DNA of 64,000 nucleotides from Leifsonia xyli (lineage in GTDB: Bacteria > Actinomycetota > Actinomycetes > Actinomycetales > Microbacteriaceae): the NCBI GenBank assembly GCA_003243275.1, contig QFQR01000001.1, positions 728,823 to 792,822 on the forward strand, read 5' to 3'. Position numbers and translations under genes: made by a program. Below are positions 1 to 7,096 of the stretch, one piece after another. How positions within the stretch are numbered: the stretch's first letter is position 1; each line of letters opens with the position of its first letter. The notes under the pieces are model-generated. The model was not told the DNA's origin and did not search any database. It saw only the letters and a program-made list of their open reading frames with translations.

Positions 1-548
1 CCCTGCACCCGGGCGGCGATGCGCGACTCCTTCGAGCCGGGCACGAGGTGGTCCACGAGCACCCCGAACCGGGCGTCCGGGCCGGGGCTACGCTCGGCGA
101 GCAGCTCCGGCAGGTGGTCGACGCCCTCGAGGTACTCGACGACGACGCCCTCGACGCGCAGGTCGGCGCCCCACACCTTCTCGACGAGCTCGGCGTCGTG
201 GCGCCCCTCGACCAGGATGCGGCTGGCGCGGGCGACGCGGGCGCGCTGCGGGGTGGCGGCCCGGGAGCCGGATGCCGTGTAGGCGCGCCCGGCATCCGCT
301 GCCTTCGGCGCCACGAGCACGACGGCCGCGCCGTCGACCAGGAAGCCGCCGCCGAGCGGGAACCAGCGCACCCGGCCCTGACGGTCCTCGAGGCCGACGT
401 TGCCCTTCTCGAGTGCCACGACGGCCCCGACGAAGCCGTCGGGGAGTTCGACGACGAGCTCGCGGGTCGCCTCGAGCTCGGGGATCCGGATGCGGCCGCG
501 GGCGCGCCAGTCGCCCGCGAGGACGTCCTCGCCGTAGGGGTCGCTCAC
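1..548 (-). CDS. DUF3097 family protein (3' end beyond window)
   Basis: This is the N-terminal 182 residues of an actinobacteria-specific DUF3097 protein; the rest lies off the left edge. The family's biochemical role is not established. Residues 113-118 read VEGRHD within a segment (ILVEGRHDAELVEKVWG) that resembles a Toprim-type acidic motif. VDHLVPGSKE follows at about 166-175 and is a family hallmark. The GTG start at 546-548 lies 2 nt after the pyrH stop, so the two genes are probably co-transcribed and translationally coupled. Family assignment rests on these motifs. Any nucleic-acid or nucleotide function is inference from the Toprim-like stretch. Confidence 0.85.
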   Translation of the reverse strand, partial: MSDPYGEDVLAGDWRARGRIRIPELEATRELVVELPDGFVGAVVALEKGNVGLEDRQGRVRWFPLGGGFLVDGAAVVLVAPKAADAGRAYTASGSRAATPQRARVARASRILVEGRHDAELVEKVWGADLRVEGVVVEYLEGVDHLPELLAERSPGPDARFGVLVDHLVPGSKESRIAARVQ

Positions 549-550
549 GG

Positions 551-1279
551 TCAGACGGTGACGAGGGTGCCGATGTGCTCGCCGCGGAGCGCCTTCGTGA
601 TGTTGCCGGCCGGCTCCATCCCGAACACATGCATCGGCATCCGGTTGTCCATGCACAGGCTGAAGGCGGTCGAGTCGACCACCTTGAGGCCCTGCACGAG
701 CGCCTCCTGGTAGCTGATGCGCTCGAGCTTCCTCGCGTTCGGGTTCGTGCGGGGGTCGTCGTCGTAGACCCCGTCGACGCCATTCTTGGCGACCAGCACG
801 GCGGCCGCGCCGATCTCGAGCGCACGCTGGGCGCTCACCGTGTCGGTGGAGAAGTACGGGAGGCCGGCCCCCGCGCCGAAGATGACCACGCGACCCTTCT
901 CGAGGTGCCGTTCGGCGCGCAGGGGGATGTACGGCTCCGCCACCTGGGTCATCGAGATCGCCGACTGCACGCGCACCTGGGCGCCGGCCTGCTCGAGGAA
1001 GTCCTGCAGGGCGAGGGCGTTCATGACCGTGCCGAGCATGCCCATGTAGTCGGCGCGTCCGCGGTCCATGCCGCGCTGGCTCAGCTCCGCCCCGCGGAAG
1101 AAGTTGCCGCCACCGACGACCACCGCGACCTCGACACCCTCCGGGTCGTCCGGCGTGCGGGGGGTCGCGGCCGCGATCTCCTTCGCGATGCCCGCGATGA
1201 CATCCGGATTCACCCCGAGCGAGCCGGCACCGAACGCCTCACCCGAGAGCTTGAGCAGGACGCGGCGGCGCTTCGACAT
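551..1279 (-). CDS. pyrH: UMP kinase
   Basis: Cytosolic UMP kinase of the amino-acid-kinase fold; it phosphorylates UMP to UDP in pyrimidine nucleotide synthesis. The protein has 242 residues, the normal bacterial length. KLSGEAFG at 10-17 is the phosphate-binding Lys region, GGGNFFRG at 56-63 is the glycine-rich loop, and DNRMPMHVF near the C terminus is typical of PyrH. The start is the ATG at 1277-1279, preceded by an AAGGA-type ribosome binding site. Downstream is DUF3097. Upstream, toward tsf, lie a perfect inverted repeat and the tsf terminator, so pyrH probably has its own promoter in 1280-1370. The order rpsB-tsf-pyrH is the standard bacterial arrangement. Confidence 0.97.
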   Translation of the reverse strand: MSKRRRVLLKLSGEAFGAGSLGVNPDVIAGIAKEIAAATPRTPDDPEGVEVAVVVGGGNFFRGAELSQRGMDRGRADYMGMLGTVMNALALQDFLEQAGAQVRVQSAISMTQVAEPYIPLRAERHLEKGRVVIFGAGAGLPYFSTDTVSAQRALEIGAAAVLVAKNGVDGVYDDDPRTNPNARKLERISYQEALVQGLKVVDSTAFSLCMDNRMPMHVFGMEPAGNITKALRGEHIGTLVTV

Positions 1280-1372
1280 GGGTGTCCTTCCGAGGGGGTT
1301 TGCGGCCGGACGGGCCGTCAAGAATCGTACCCGAGCGCTCCCGGGTCGCGGCACTCCCCCGGATGCGCCGCT

Positions 1373-1427
1373 GAGACGGCAGTTCCGACCCATCCTGATG
1401 CGAGTTTCGGGTCGGAACTGCCGTCTC
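1373..1427. repeat. Perfect 19-bp inverted repeat between pyrH and tsf (family A)
   Basis: The arms at 1373-1391 and 1409-1427 are exact reverse complements (each starts or ends GAGACGGCAG / CTGCCGTCTC) around a 17-nt loop. It lies upstream of pyrH, before the tsf terminator in the direction of pyrH transcription. No other copy of this arm was found in the window. It could be a hairpin in the pyrH leader or an intergenic palindromic element. Confidence 0.85.
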
Positions 1428-1452
1428 GGCTTCTCGGCGCGGGGCGGGAATG

Positions 1453-1490
1453 CGAAGGGGCCCCGCATCCGTGGATGCGGGGCCCCTTCG
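1453..1490 (-). terminator. tsf terminator hairpin
   Basis: The 18-bp arms at 1453-1470 and 1473-1490 are exact reverse complements with almost no loop (GGGGCCCCGCATCC / GGATGCGGGGCCCC). It starts 13 nt after the tsf stop. There is no U tract, as is common for actinobacterial terminators. Confidence 0.75.
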
Positions 1491-1502
1491 GGTGGATGCT
1501 GC

Positions 1503-2330
1503 TCAGGCGCCGACCTTGAAGCGGGCGAAGCCCGTCACGGTCAGGCCCGCGTCGGCGAGGACCTTGCCGACGTTGAGCTTGTTGTCGCGGGCGTAGTCCT
1601 GCTCGAGCAGGGCGACCTGCTTGAAGAAGGCACCGAGGCGACCCTCGACGATCTTCGGAAGGGCGGCCTCCGGCTTGCCCTCCTCGCGGCTGATCTGCTC
1701 GACGATGCGGCGCTCGTTCTCGACCTCGGCCTGCGGCACATCCTCGCGCGACAGGTACGTCGGGTCGGCGAAGGAGATGTGCTGCGCGATCGAGCGCGCG
1801 GTCTCCGCGTCGTCGCCCGTGTAGGAGACGACGACGCCGATCTGCGGCGGCAGGTCCTTCGAGGTGCGGTGCAGGTAGACCGCGAACTTCTCACCCGGGA
1901 TGCGGGCCACGCGACGCAGCTCGATCTTCTCGCCGATGGTCGCGGCCTGGTCCTCGATGAGGGAGCCCACGGTGCCACCGTCGACGGCGACCGCGAGGGC
2001 CGCATCCACCGTCTCGGCGCCGGAGTCGGCGAGCGCGCCGACGACCTTCTCGGCGAGGGCGATGAACTTCTCGTTCTTGGCGACGAAGTCGGTCTCGCAG
2101 GCGAGCTCGATGAGCGTGACCGCGGTGGCCGACTCGACGACCGCGACGAGGCCCTCGCTCGTGGAGCGGTCGGCGCGCTTCGCGTTGCCCTTCGCACCCT
2201 TGAGTCGCAGGATCTCGACGGCCTTCTCGATGTCGCCCTCGGCCTCGACGAGAGCGTTCTTGGTGTCGACCATGCCGGTGCCGAGGCGCTCGCGCAGGGC
2301 CTTCACGTCTTCCAGGCTGAAGTGGGCCAT
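1503..2330 (-). CDS. tsf: Elongation factor Ts
   Basis: Nucleotide exchange factor that releases GDP from EF-Tu during translation elongation. It has 275 residues, normal for the actinobacterial form. The N-terminal UBA-like module contains TGMVDTKNAL (18-27). The EF-Tu-contacting motif CETDFVAKNEKF is at 78-89. An internal dimerisation region and a C-terminal helix (VTGFARFKVG) follow. The ATG start at 2328-2330 is 29 nt downstream of the rpsB stop, consistent with a bicistronic rpsB-tsf transcript. A strong GC hairpin directly after the gene ends the transcript. Confidence 0.98.
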   Translation of the reverse strand: MAHFSLEDVKALRERLGTGMVDTKNALVEAEGDIEKAVEILRLKGAKGNAKRADRSTSEGLVAVVESATAVTLIELACETDFVAKNEKFIALAEKVVGALADSGAETVDAALAVAVDGGTVGSLIEDQAATIGEKIELRRVARIPGEKFAVYLHRTSKDLPPQIGVVVSYTGDDAETARSIAQHISFADPTYLSREDVPQAEVENERRIVEQISREEGKPEAALPKIVEGRLGAFFKQVALLEQDYARDNKLNVGKVLADAGLTVTGFARFKVGA

Positions 2331-2359
2331 GGATGGATTCCTAACTGTCTGGGTTCGGA

Positions 2360-3379
2360 CTACTTGGCGGCGGGCTTCTTGGCAGCCGGCTTCTTGGCTG
2401 CGGGCGCGGCGACCTCGGCCTCGGGCTCGACCTCGGCGGCGGTCTCCTCGACCTCAGCCTCGACGGCCTCCTCAGCAGCGGCCTCCTCGGCGACGGCCTC
2501 CTCGGCGGCTGCCTCGGCGACGACGACCTCGACCTCAGCCTCGGCGGCGACCGGGTCGCCCTCGACGCGCTCGTCGACGGCCTCGACCTGCTCGGCGACC
2601 GACGGCGACTCGGTGGAGGCCTCGAGAAGCTCACGCTCCCACTCGGCGAGCGGCTCGACGGCCGAGACGTTGCCCTCGGCCTCCGGCTTCTGGTGGCGCT
2701 GGATAAGCCCCTCGGCGGCGGCGTCGGCGATGATGCGGGTCAGCAGACCGACCGAACGGATCGCGTCGTCGTTGCCCGGGATCGGGTACTGCAGCTCGTC
2801 GGGGTCGGCGTTGGTGTCGAGGATGCCGATCACCGGGATGCCGAGCTTCGTGGCCTCGTTGACCGCGAGGTGCTCGCGCTTGGAGTCGACCACCCAGATC
2901 GCGCTCGGGGTCTTCGTGAGGTTGCGGATGCCCCCGAGGGTCTTGTGCAGCTTGTCGAGCTCGCGCTTCTTGATGAGGAGCTCCTTCTTGGTGAAGCCCT
3001 TCGTCGTGTCGTCGAAGTCGATCTCCTCGAGCTCCTTCATGCGCGCGAGGCGCTTGGAGACCGTCTGGAAGTTGGTGAGCAGACCGCCGAGCCAGCGCTG
3101 GTTGACGTACGGCTGGCCGACGCGGGTCGCCTGCTCAGCGATGGCCTCCTGGGCCTGCTTCTTGGTGCCGACGAAGAGGATGGTGCCGCCGTGGGCAACC
3201 GTCTCCTTGACGTAGTCGTAAGCGTTGTCGATGTAGCCGAGCGACTTCTGCAGGTCGATGATGTGGATGCCGGAGCGCTCCGTCAGGATGAAGCGCTTGA
3301 CCTTCGGGTTCCACCGGCGGGTCTGGTGTCCGAAGTGCACGCCGCTGTCGAGCAGCTGGCGGATGGTGACGACGGCCAT
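2360..3379 (-). CDS. rpsB: 30S ribosomal protein S2 with long acidic C-terminal tail
   Basis: Small-subunit ribosomal protein S2, needed late in 30S assembly. Residues 1-230 are the complete conserved S2 domain (SGVHFGHQTRRWNP at 12-25, GTKKQAQEAI at 71-80, NQRWLGGLLTN at 93-103, PGNDDAIRS at 201-209). The protein continues to residue 339 with a roughly 110-residue tail, very rich in Glu, Ala and Val and ending in AAKKPAAKKPAAK. Similar, variable extensions occur in other actinobacterial S2 proteins; this one is long. The ATG at 3377-3379 follows a purine-rich AAGGAAAGG site. rpsB is first in the rpsB-tsf operon and has a leader of about 200 nt. Confidence 0.97.
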   Translation of the reverse strand: MAVVTIRQLLDSGVHFGHQTRRWNPKVKRFILTERSGIHIIDLQKSLGYIDNAYDYVKETVAHGGTILFVGTKKQAQEAIAEQATRVGQPYVNQRWLGGLLTNFQTVSKRLARMKELEEIDFDDTTKGFTKKELLIKKRELDKLHKTLGGIRNLTKTPSAIWVVDSKREHLAVNEATKLGIPVIGILDTNADPDELQYPIPGNDDAIRSVGLLTRIIADAAAEGLIQRHQKPEAEGNVSAVEPLAEWERELLEASTESPSVAEQVEAVDERVEGDPVAAEAEVEVVVAEAAAEEAVAEEAAAEEAVEAEVEETAAEVEPEAEVAAPAAKKPAAKKPAAK

Positions 3380-3600
3380 GGCCGTTTCCTTTCCTTGCAG
3401 GGCAGGGCTCCGCCTGCTCTGCGGTTTCTCAGTTGTGTGCCGCGACCGGCCGGTCGCGATCCCTGGTGCCCCGGCGCACATCCGCTGCCCCGAGGGGCGG
3501 ACTGAAGGAGGTGGGCCGTGCTGTTCTGACGAACGATGGGCACGCGAAGTCACCCGCGTGATGCGGGTGCTGACCTCAGTGTAGCAGCGCGGCTGTACAG
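3380..3600 (-). promoter_or_regulatory. rpsB promoter and long 5' leader
   Basis: No gene is seen here. Read on the minus strand, a plausible -10 element TACACT lies at 3578-3583, giving a 5' leader of about 190 nt. The leader contains a perfect 18-bp palindrome, CGCGACCGGCCGGTCGCG (3441-3458). S2 autoregulates its own operon in other bacteria through leader structure, so a regulatory leader is plausible. The promoter assignment is by eye only. Confidence 0.4.
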
Positions 3601-3669
3601 CGTGCGCCGCCGGGTCTATGCTGATCCGGCCCGGATGGCCCGCGGCGCAGCTGAGGAGAGGAGGACCCG

Positions 3670-3732
3670 ATGCGAACCGTTTTCGTCGTGCTCGGAAACC
3701 CCACCCTCACCCTCGAGGCCGCCGCCCGCTGA
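3670..3732 (+). CDS. Candidate 20-residue leader peptide upstream of the RIO kinase
   Basis: The ATG at 3670 is preceded by a strong purine-rich site (GAGGAGAGGAGGACCCG). It opens a 20-codon reading frame encoding MRTVFVVLGNPTLTLEAAAR and ending at TGA 3730-3732. The last codons form the left arm of a hairpin whose right arm lies just before the ribosome binding site of the next gene. The very strong initiation signal and the position 30 nt upstream of the RIO-kinase start suggest a translated upstream ORF with a regulatory role. No known attenuation family was recognised, and the peptide has no obvious run of one amino acid. Confidence 0.45.
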   Translation: MRTVFVVLGNPTLTLEAAAR

Positions 3733-3747
3733 TCCCGCGGTGGCCTC
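3715..3747 (+). promoter_or_regulatory. Hairpin overlapping the leader-peptide stop
   Basis: The 11-bp arms at 3715-3725 (GAGGCCGCCGC) and 3737-3747 (GCGGTGGCCTC) pair fully in RNA, allowing one G-U pair, around an 11-nt loop that contains the TGA of the leader peptide. The Shine-Dalgarno GGAG (3753-3756) of the downstream gene begins six bases after the stem. Ribosomes terminating on the leader would melt the stem, so translation-coupled control of the kinase gene is a reasonable inference. Confidence 0.45.
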
Positions 3748-3762
3748 CCTCCGGAGTCCATC

Positions 3763-4596
3763 GTGAACAACTTCTTCGGCGACGATTTCGTCGTCCCCAC
3801 CTTCACCTTCGCCGACCTCGAACCCGACGTCGGCCAACGCTGGTCGACCTGGCCGGCCGTCACCCCCTCCGAACGCGGGCCGCGCCCGTGGCCGGACTGG
3901 GTCGTCACCTCCGCCGCCGCGATCGACACCGAGCTCGGCATCCTGAAGACCGGGAAGGAGGCGGACGTGTTCCTGCTGGAACGCGCGGTGCCCGACGGCT
4001 CCGCCGTCTCGTTGCTCGCCGCGAAGCGCTACCGCACAGCCGAGCACAGCGACTTCCACCGCTCGGAGACGTACCGCGAAGGCCGGGTCGAGCGGCGCTC
4101 GCGCGACCAGCGGGCGGTGGACCGCGGCACCGCCTACGGGCGCACGGTCGCGGCCGTCGCCTGGTCGTACGCGGAGTTCGCGGCGCTGTCGCGGGCGTAC
4201 CAGCTCGGCATCCCTGTGCCCTACCCGGTGCAGGTGAGCGGCACCGAATTGCTGCTCGAGTTCATCGGCGAGGGCGCCGTGGCCGCTCCGCGCCTGGCCC
4301 AGACGGATGCGACGGGGGCCGAGCTCGCGCGGCTCTTCGCCCAGGTGGTCGAGATCGTGCTCGGTTTCGCGCGGGCGGGGTGGGCGCACGGCGACCTGTC
4401 GCCCTACAACCTGCTGGTGCACGGTGAACGGGTGGTGGTGATCGACCTGCCGCAGCTCGTCGACGTGATCGCGAACCCGAACGGCATGGCGCTTCTCGAA
4501 CGGGACTGCCGGAACGTCTGCAGTTGGTTCGCCAGGCGCGGCCTCGCGTGCGACGCGGACGAGCTGTTCGCGCGGGCGGTCGCCGAGCTGTTCTGA
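3763..4596 (+). CDS. RIO1-type atypical serine/threonine protein kinase
   Basis: Predicted soluble RIO-family kinase of 277 residues. GKEADVF at 64-70 is the RIO nucleotide-binding loop, and the Lys in AAKRY (88) would bind ATP. The catalytic loop is HGDLSPYN (209-216, Asp211 and Asn216). The metal-binding Asp is in VIDLPQ (226-231). LLERDCRNVCSWFARRG (244-260) is characteristic of bacterial RIO1 homologues. The GTG start at 3763 is supported by GGAG six bases upstream. Bacterial RIO kinases lack a defined substrate; archaeal and eukaryotic relatives act in small-subunit ribosome maturation. Its place next to rpsB is suggestive, but the genes are divergent. It is preceded by a leader peptide and hairpin. 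Confidence 0.88.
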   Translation: MNNFFGDDFVVPTFTFADLEPDVGQRWSTWPAVTPSERGPRPWPDWVVTSAAAIDTELGILKTGKEADVFLLERAVPDGSAVSLLAAKRYRTAEHSDFHRSETYREGRVERRSRDQRAVDRGTAYGRTVAAVAWSYAEFAALSRAYQLGIPVPYPVQVSGTELLLEFIGEGAVAAPRLAQTDATGAELARLFAQVVEIVLGFARAGWAHGDLSPYNLLVHGERVVVIDLPQLVDVIANPNGMALLERDCRNVCSWFARRGLACDADELFARAVAELF

Positions 4597-4687
4597 CGTC
4601 TCCTCCCCCGGGTGAGGCCGACGCGCGTTCTCCCCGGATGCCACGGTTCCGGATCGTCGCCCGCGCGCGGCGGTCGAAGATGAGCGG

Positions 4688-5137
4688 ATGCGCAACCCCA
4701 CCCGCCGAATCGCCGCCGCCGTGGTGGCTGCCGCGCTCTGGGCGTGGCCGATCGCGGCACCGCATCCGATCGTGCGCCCCTACCTGGCCCCCGCCACACC
4801 GTATGCCGCCGGGCACCGCGGCATCGACATCCGTGCTGCGGAGGGCGCGCAGTTGCGGGCCCCCGCCGACGGCGTGGTGCGTTTCGTGGGAGTCGTCGTC
4901 GACCGGCCCGTGCTCTCGATCGACCACGGCGGCGGGGTGCTCTCGAGCTACGAGCCCGTCGTGGCGACCGTCGCCGCCGGGGAGACGGTGCGCCGCGGGC
5001 AGGTGATCGGCACCGTCATCGCGGGGCACTGCGCGAGCGGCGCATGCCTGCACCTCGGCGTTCGGATCGACGGTGGCTATGTCTCGCCGCTGCTGTTCCT
5101 CGGCGGACAGCCGCGCGCGGTGCTGCTTCCGCCGTAG
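4688..5137 (+). CDS. Secreted M23-family (LytM-type) peptidase-like protein
   Basis: A 149-residue protein with an N-terminal hydrophobic segment (about residues 8-24), probably a signal peptide or anchor, followed by one LytM/M23 domain. HRGIDI supplies His43 and Asp47, and CLHLG supplies His122, so the zinc ligands H..D..H appear present. A disulphide between Cys115 and Cys120 is possible (HCASGACLH). M23 enzymes cut peptidoglycan cross-bridges, and some are degenerate regulators. This copy is short, with no cell-wall-binding domain. It stands alone between the kinase (92 nt upstream) and the convergent xerC. Confidence 0.8.
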   Translation: MRNPTRRIAAAVVAAALWAWPIAAPHPIVRPYLAPATPYAAGHRGIDIRAAEGAQLRAPADGVVRFVGVVVDRPVLSIDHGGGVLSSYEPVVATVAAGETVRRGQVIGTVIAGHCASGACLHLGVRIDGGYVSPLLFLGGQPRAVLLPP

Positions 5138-5151
5138 CGGGGCAGCGCGGC

Positions 5152-6057
5152 TCAGGCGCGCGGATGGGCCAGGCGGTAGCTCTCGCGAAGCCTCTCGGTC
5201 GAGACGTGCGTGTAGAGCTGAGTGGTGGCGAGGCTCGCGTGACCCAGCAGCTCCTGAACGATGCGCAGATCGGCGCCGCCGTCGAGCAGGTGCGTGGCAG
5301 CGGTGTGACGGAGTGCGTGGGGACCGGCCGGCCCGGAACCCGGGAACTCGCGGATCTCGTCGGCGACGAGCTCGTAGACGGCGCGGGTGCTCAGGCGGCC
5401 TCCGCGGGCGCCGAGCAGCAGCGCGGACCCCGAGCGGTCGGTCGCGAGCTCGGGCCGCCCCTCGGCGAGGTAGCGCTCGAGCGCCTGCGCGGCGGGTGCC
5501 CCGTAGGGAACCACCCGCTCTTTCGCCCCCTTGCCGAGCACCCGCAGCGTGCGCGCGCCGTGGTCGAGGTCGGGGAGGTCGAGACCGACGAGCTCGCTCA
5601 CCCGCACCGCGGAGGCGTAGAGCACCTCGATTATCGCCAGGTCGCGGATGGCGAGCGGATCGCCGCCCGCGGCGCGCGCCTGCAGTCCCTCGAGCAGCCC
5701 GTCCATCTGCGCGCGGGTCAGCACGCGCGGCAGTCGACGGCCGGCACGCGGGGTGCGCAGGCGCACGCCCGGGTCGTGCGGCGTGAGACCGCCACGGGTG
5801 AGCCAGGAGGTGAAGGATCTCGCCGACGACACCCGGCGGCCGAGGGTCGACGGCGCGAGTCCCGCCTGCGAGCCGCGCCAGACCCAGTCACGCAGGGTCT
5901 CCAGGTCGAGGGATGCGGCATCCGGCTGGCCGAGCGCCTCGGCGAAGCCCACCAGCTCGGCGAGATCGTTGCGGTAGGCGCGCACGGTGTGCGCGGAGTA
6001 GCCGCGTTCCTGCGTCAGCTCGGCGAGGTACGCCTCGACCGCCACACGCAACTCCAT
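5152..6057 (-). CDS. xerC: Tyrosine recombinase XerC
   Basis: Site-specific recombinase that resolves chromosome dimers at dif together with XerD and FtsK. The product has 301 residues from the ATG at 6055-6057; an in-frame GTG five codons earlier is less likely. The N-terminal SAM-like core-binding domain covers about 8-95 and the catalytic domain 110-295. All catalytic residues are present: Arg152 (AVRVSELVG), Lys176/179 (GKGAKERVVP), His247 and Arg250 (PHALRHTAATH), His273 (LGHASLATTQ) and the nucleophile Tyr282. In many actinobacteria xerC lies near dprA/comM, as here. Its position in the chromosomal backbone argues for the housekeeping recombinase and against a phage integrase. Confidence 0.92.
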   Translation of the reverse strand: MELRVAVEAYLAELTQERGYSAHTVRAYRNDLAELVGFAEALGQPDAASLDLETLRDWVWRGSQAGLAPSTLGRRVSSARSFTSWLTRGGLTPHDPGVRLRTPRAGRRLPRVLTRAQMDGLLEGLQARAAGGDPLAIRDLAIIEVLYASAVRVSELVGLDLPDLDHGARTLRVLGKGAKERVVPYGAPAAQALERYLAEGRPELATDRSGSALLLGARGGRLSTRAVYELVADEIREFPGSGPAGPHALRHTAATHLLDGGADLRIVQELLGHASLATTQLYTHVSTERLRESYRLAHPRA

Positions 6058-6130
6058 GTCGCCATGGTGCACCCGCCGCCCGCGAAACCGCGGGTGCGAA
6101 CGCGGGGATGCGGCGATTGCGCCTCGAAAC

Positions 6131-7066
6131 TCAGCCGCCCGTGGCGCGGAGGTGGTCGTCGAGGTTGAAGGTGGAGCGTTTGAAGGAGAACGCTTCGCGG
6201 CGCTCCTCCGGGGTCATCGCGGCGAGCGCGTCGAGGAAGGCGCCCGAGAAGCCGGCGACGCGCGGGGCGTCGCCGATCGGCACGATCGAGTGCACGACCT
6301 GCTCGTCGTAGACGTGCACGAGGTTGAAGGTCTGACCGCCGTCGATGCCGGCGAGGGTTCCGGGCTCGGCGCTCGAGTCGATCGTGTAGCAGGTCGCGGA
6401 GGCGACCGACACGGGGATCCCGGCGAAGGTGCCGGTGGTCGAGTAGTGCAGATGCCCGGCGAGCACCGCACGCACGTCGGTGCCGCGGATCACCTCGGCG
6501 AGTTCGGCCTGATGGTCGAGTTCGAGGATCGCCATGAGCTCCACCGGGGTGGGGATCGGCGGATGATGCAGGGCGATCAGGGTGCCGTGCGGTGCCGGTG
6601 TGGCGAGTTCGCGGCGCAACCACTCGAGTTGTGCGGGTTCGAGGTCGCCGTGGTGGTAGCCCGGCACCGTCGAGTCGAGCGCGATGATGCGCAGTCCGTT
6701 CACGTCGTACACGCGATCCTGGGTCTCGGTGCTCGGCGGCTCCCCCATCAGGATCTCGGCGAACGGCTCGCGTTCGTCGTGGTTTCCCATGACCCAGATG
6801 ACGCGCGACCCCATCCGCTCGGCGGCCGGCTCGACGAGGCTCTTCAGCCGGTGGTAGGCCTCCGGTTCACCGAGGTCGGTGAGGTCACCGGTGACGACGA
6901 TCGCTTCGGGCCGCATGCCGCTGCGTTCGAGCTGGGCGAAGGCGCGGGCGACGGTGGCATCCGTGTCGACCGCCCCGTAGAGCGCGCGCCCGGCGCCGAG
7001 CAGGTGGGTGTCGCTGATGTGGGCGATGACGTGGATCGGCGGCGCGTACTGCCCGAGCTGGACCAT
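6131..7066 (-). CDS. CpdA-like metallophosphoesterase (predicted 3',5'-cyclic-nucleotide phosphodiesterase)
   Basis: A 311-residue calcineurin-like phosphoesterase. The family motifs appear in order: ISDTH (Asp19, His21), GDLTDLGE, GNHDE, LHHPP and GHLHY. These supply the two-metal centre. The order and length match the Icc/CpdA class III cyclic-nucleotide phosphodiesterases and mycobacterial Rv0805. The ATG start is at 7064-7066. It lies 30 nt downstream of dprA in the same direction and may share its transcript. Class assignment is firm. The natural substrate (cAMP, another phosphodiester or phospholipid) cannot be told from sequence. Confidence 0.85.
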   Translation of the reverse strand: MVQLGQYAPPIHVIAHISDTHLLGAGRALYGAVDTDATVARAFAQLERSGMRPEAIVVTGDLTDLGEPEAYHRLKSLVEPAAERMGSRVIWVMGNHDEREPFAEILMGEPPSTETQDRVYDVNGLRIIALDSTVPGYHHGDLEPAQLEWLRRELATPAPHGTLIALHHPPIPTPVELMAILELDHQAELAEVIRGTDVRAVLAGHLHYSTTGTFAGIPVSVASATCYTIDSSAEPGTLAGIDGGQTFNLVHVYDEQVVHSIVPIGDAPRVAGFSGAFLDALAAMTPEERREAFSFKRSTFNLDDHLRATGG

Positions 7067-7096
7067 GCTGCGAGCGTAGCCGTCGCATCCGTCACG

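Noticed and set aside
1068..3215. A 715-codon open frame on the plus strand opposite pyrH, tsf and rpsB
   Set aside because: It is an antisense frame produced by high GC; its translation is low-complexity, while the opposite strand encodes three unmistakable housekeeping proteins.
5152..6057. Tyrosine recombinase as an integrase of a mobile element
   Set aside because: Length, motifs and backbone location match housekeeping XerC, and no attachment-site duplication or phage genes were seen nearby.
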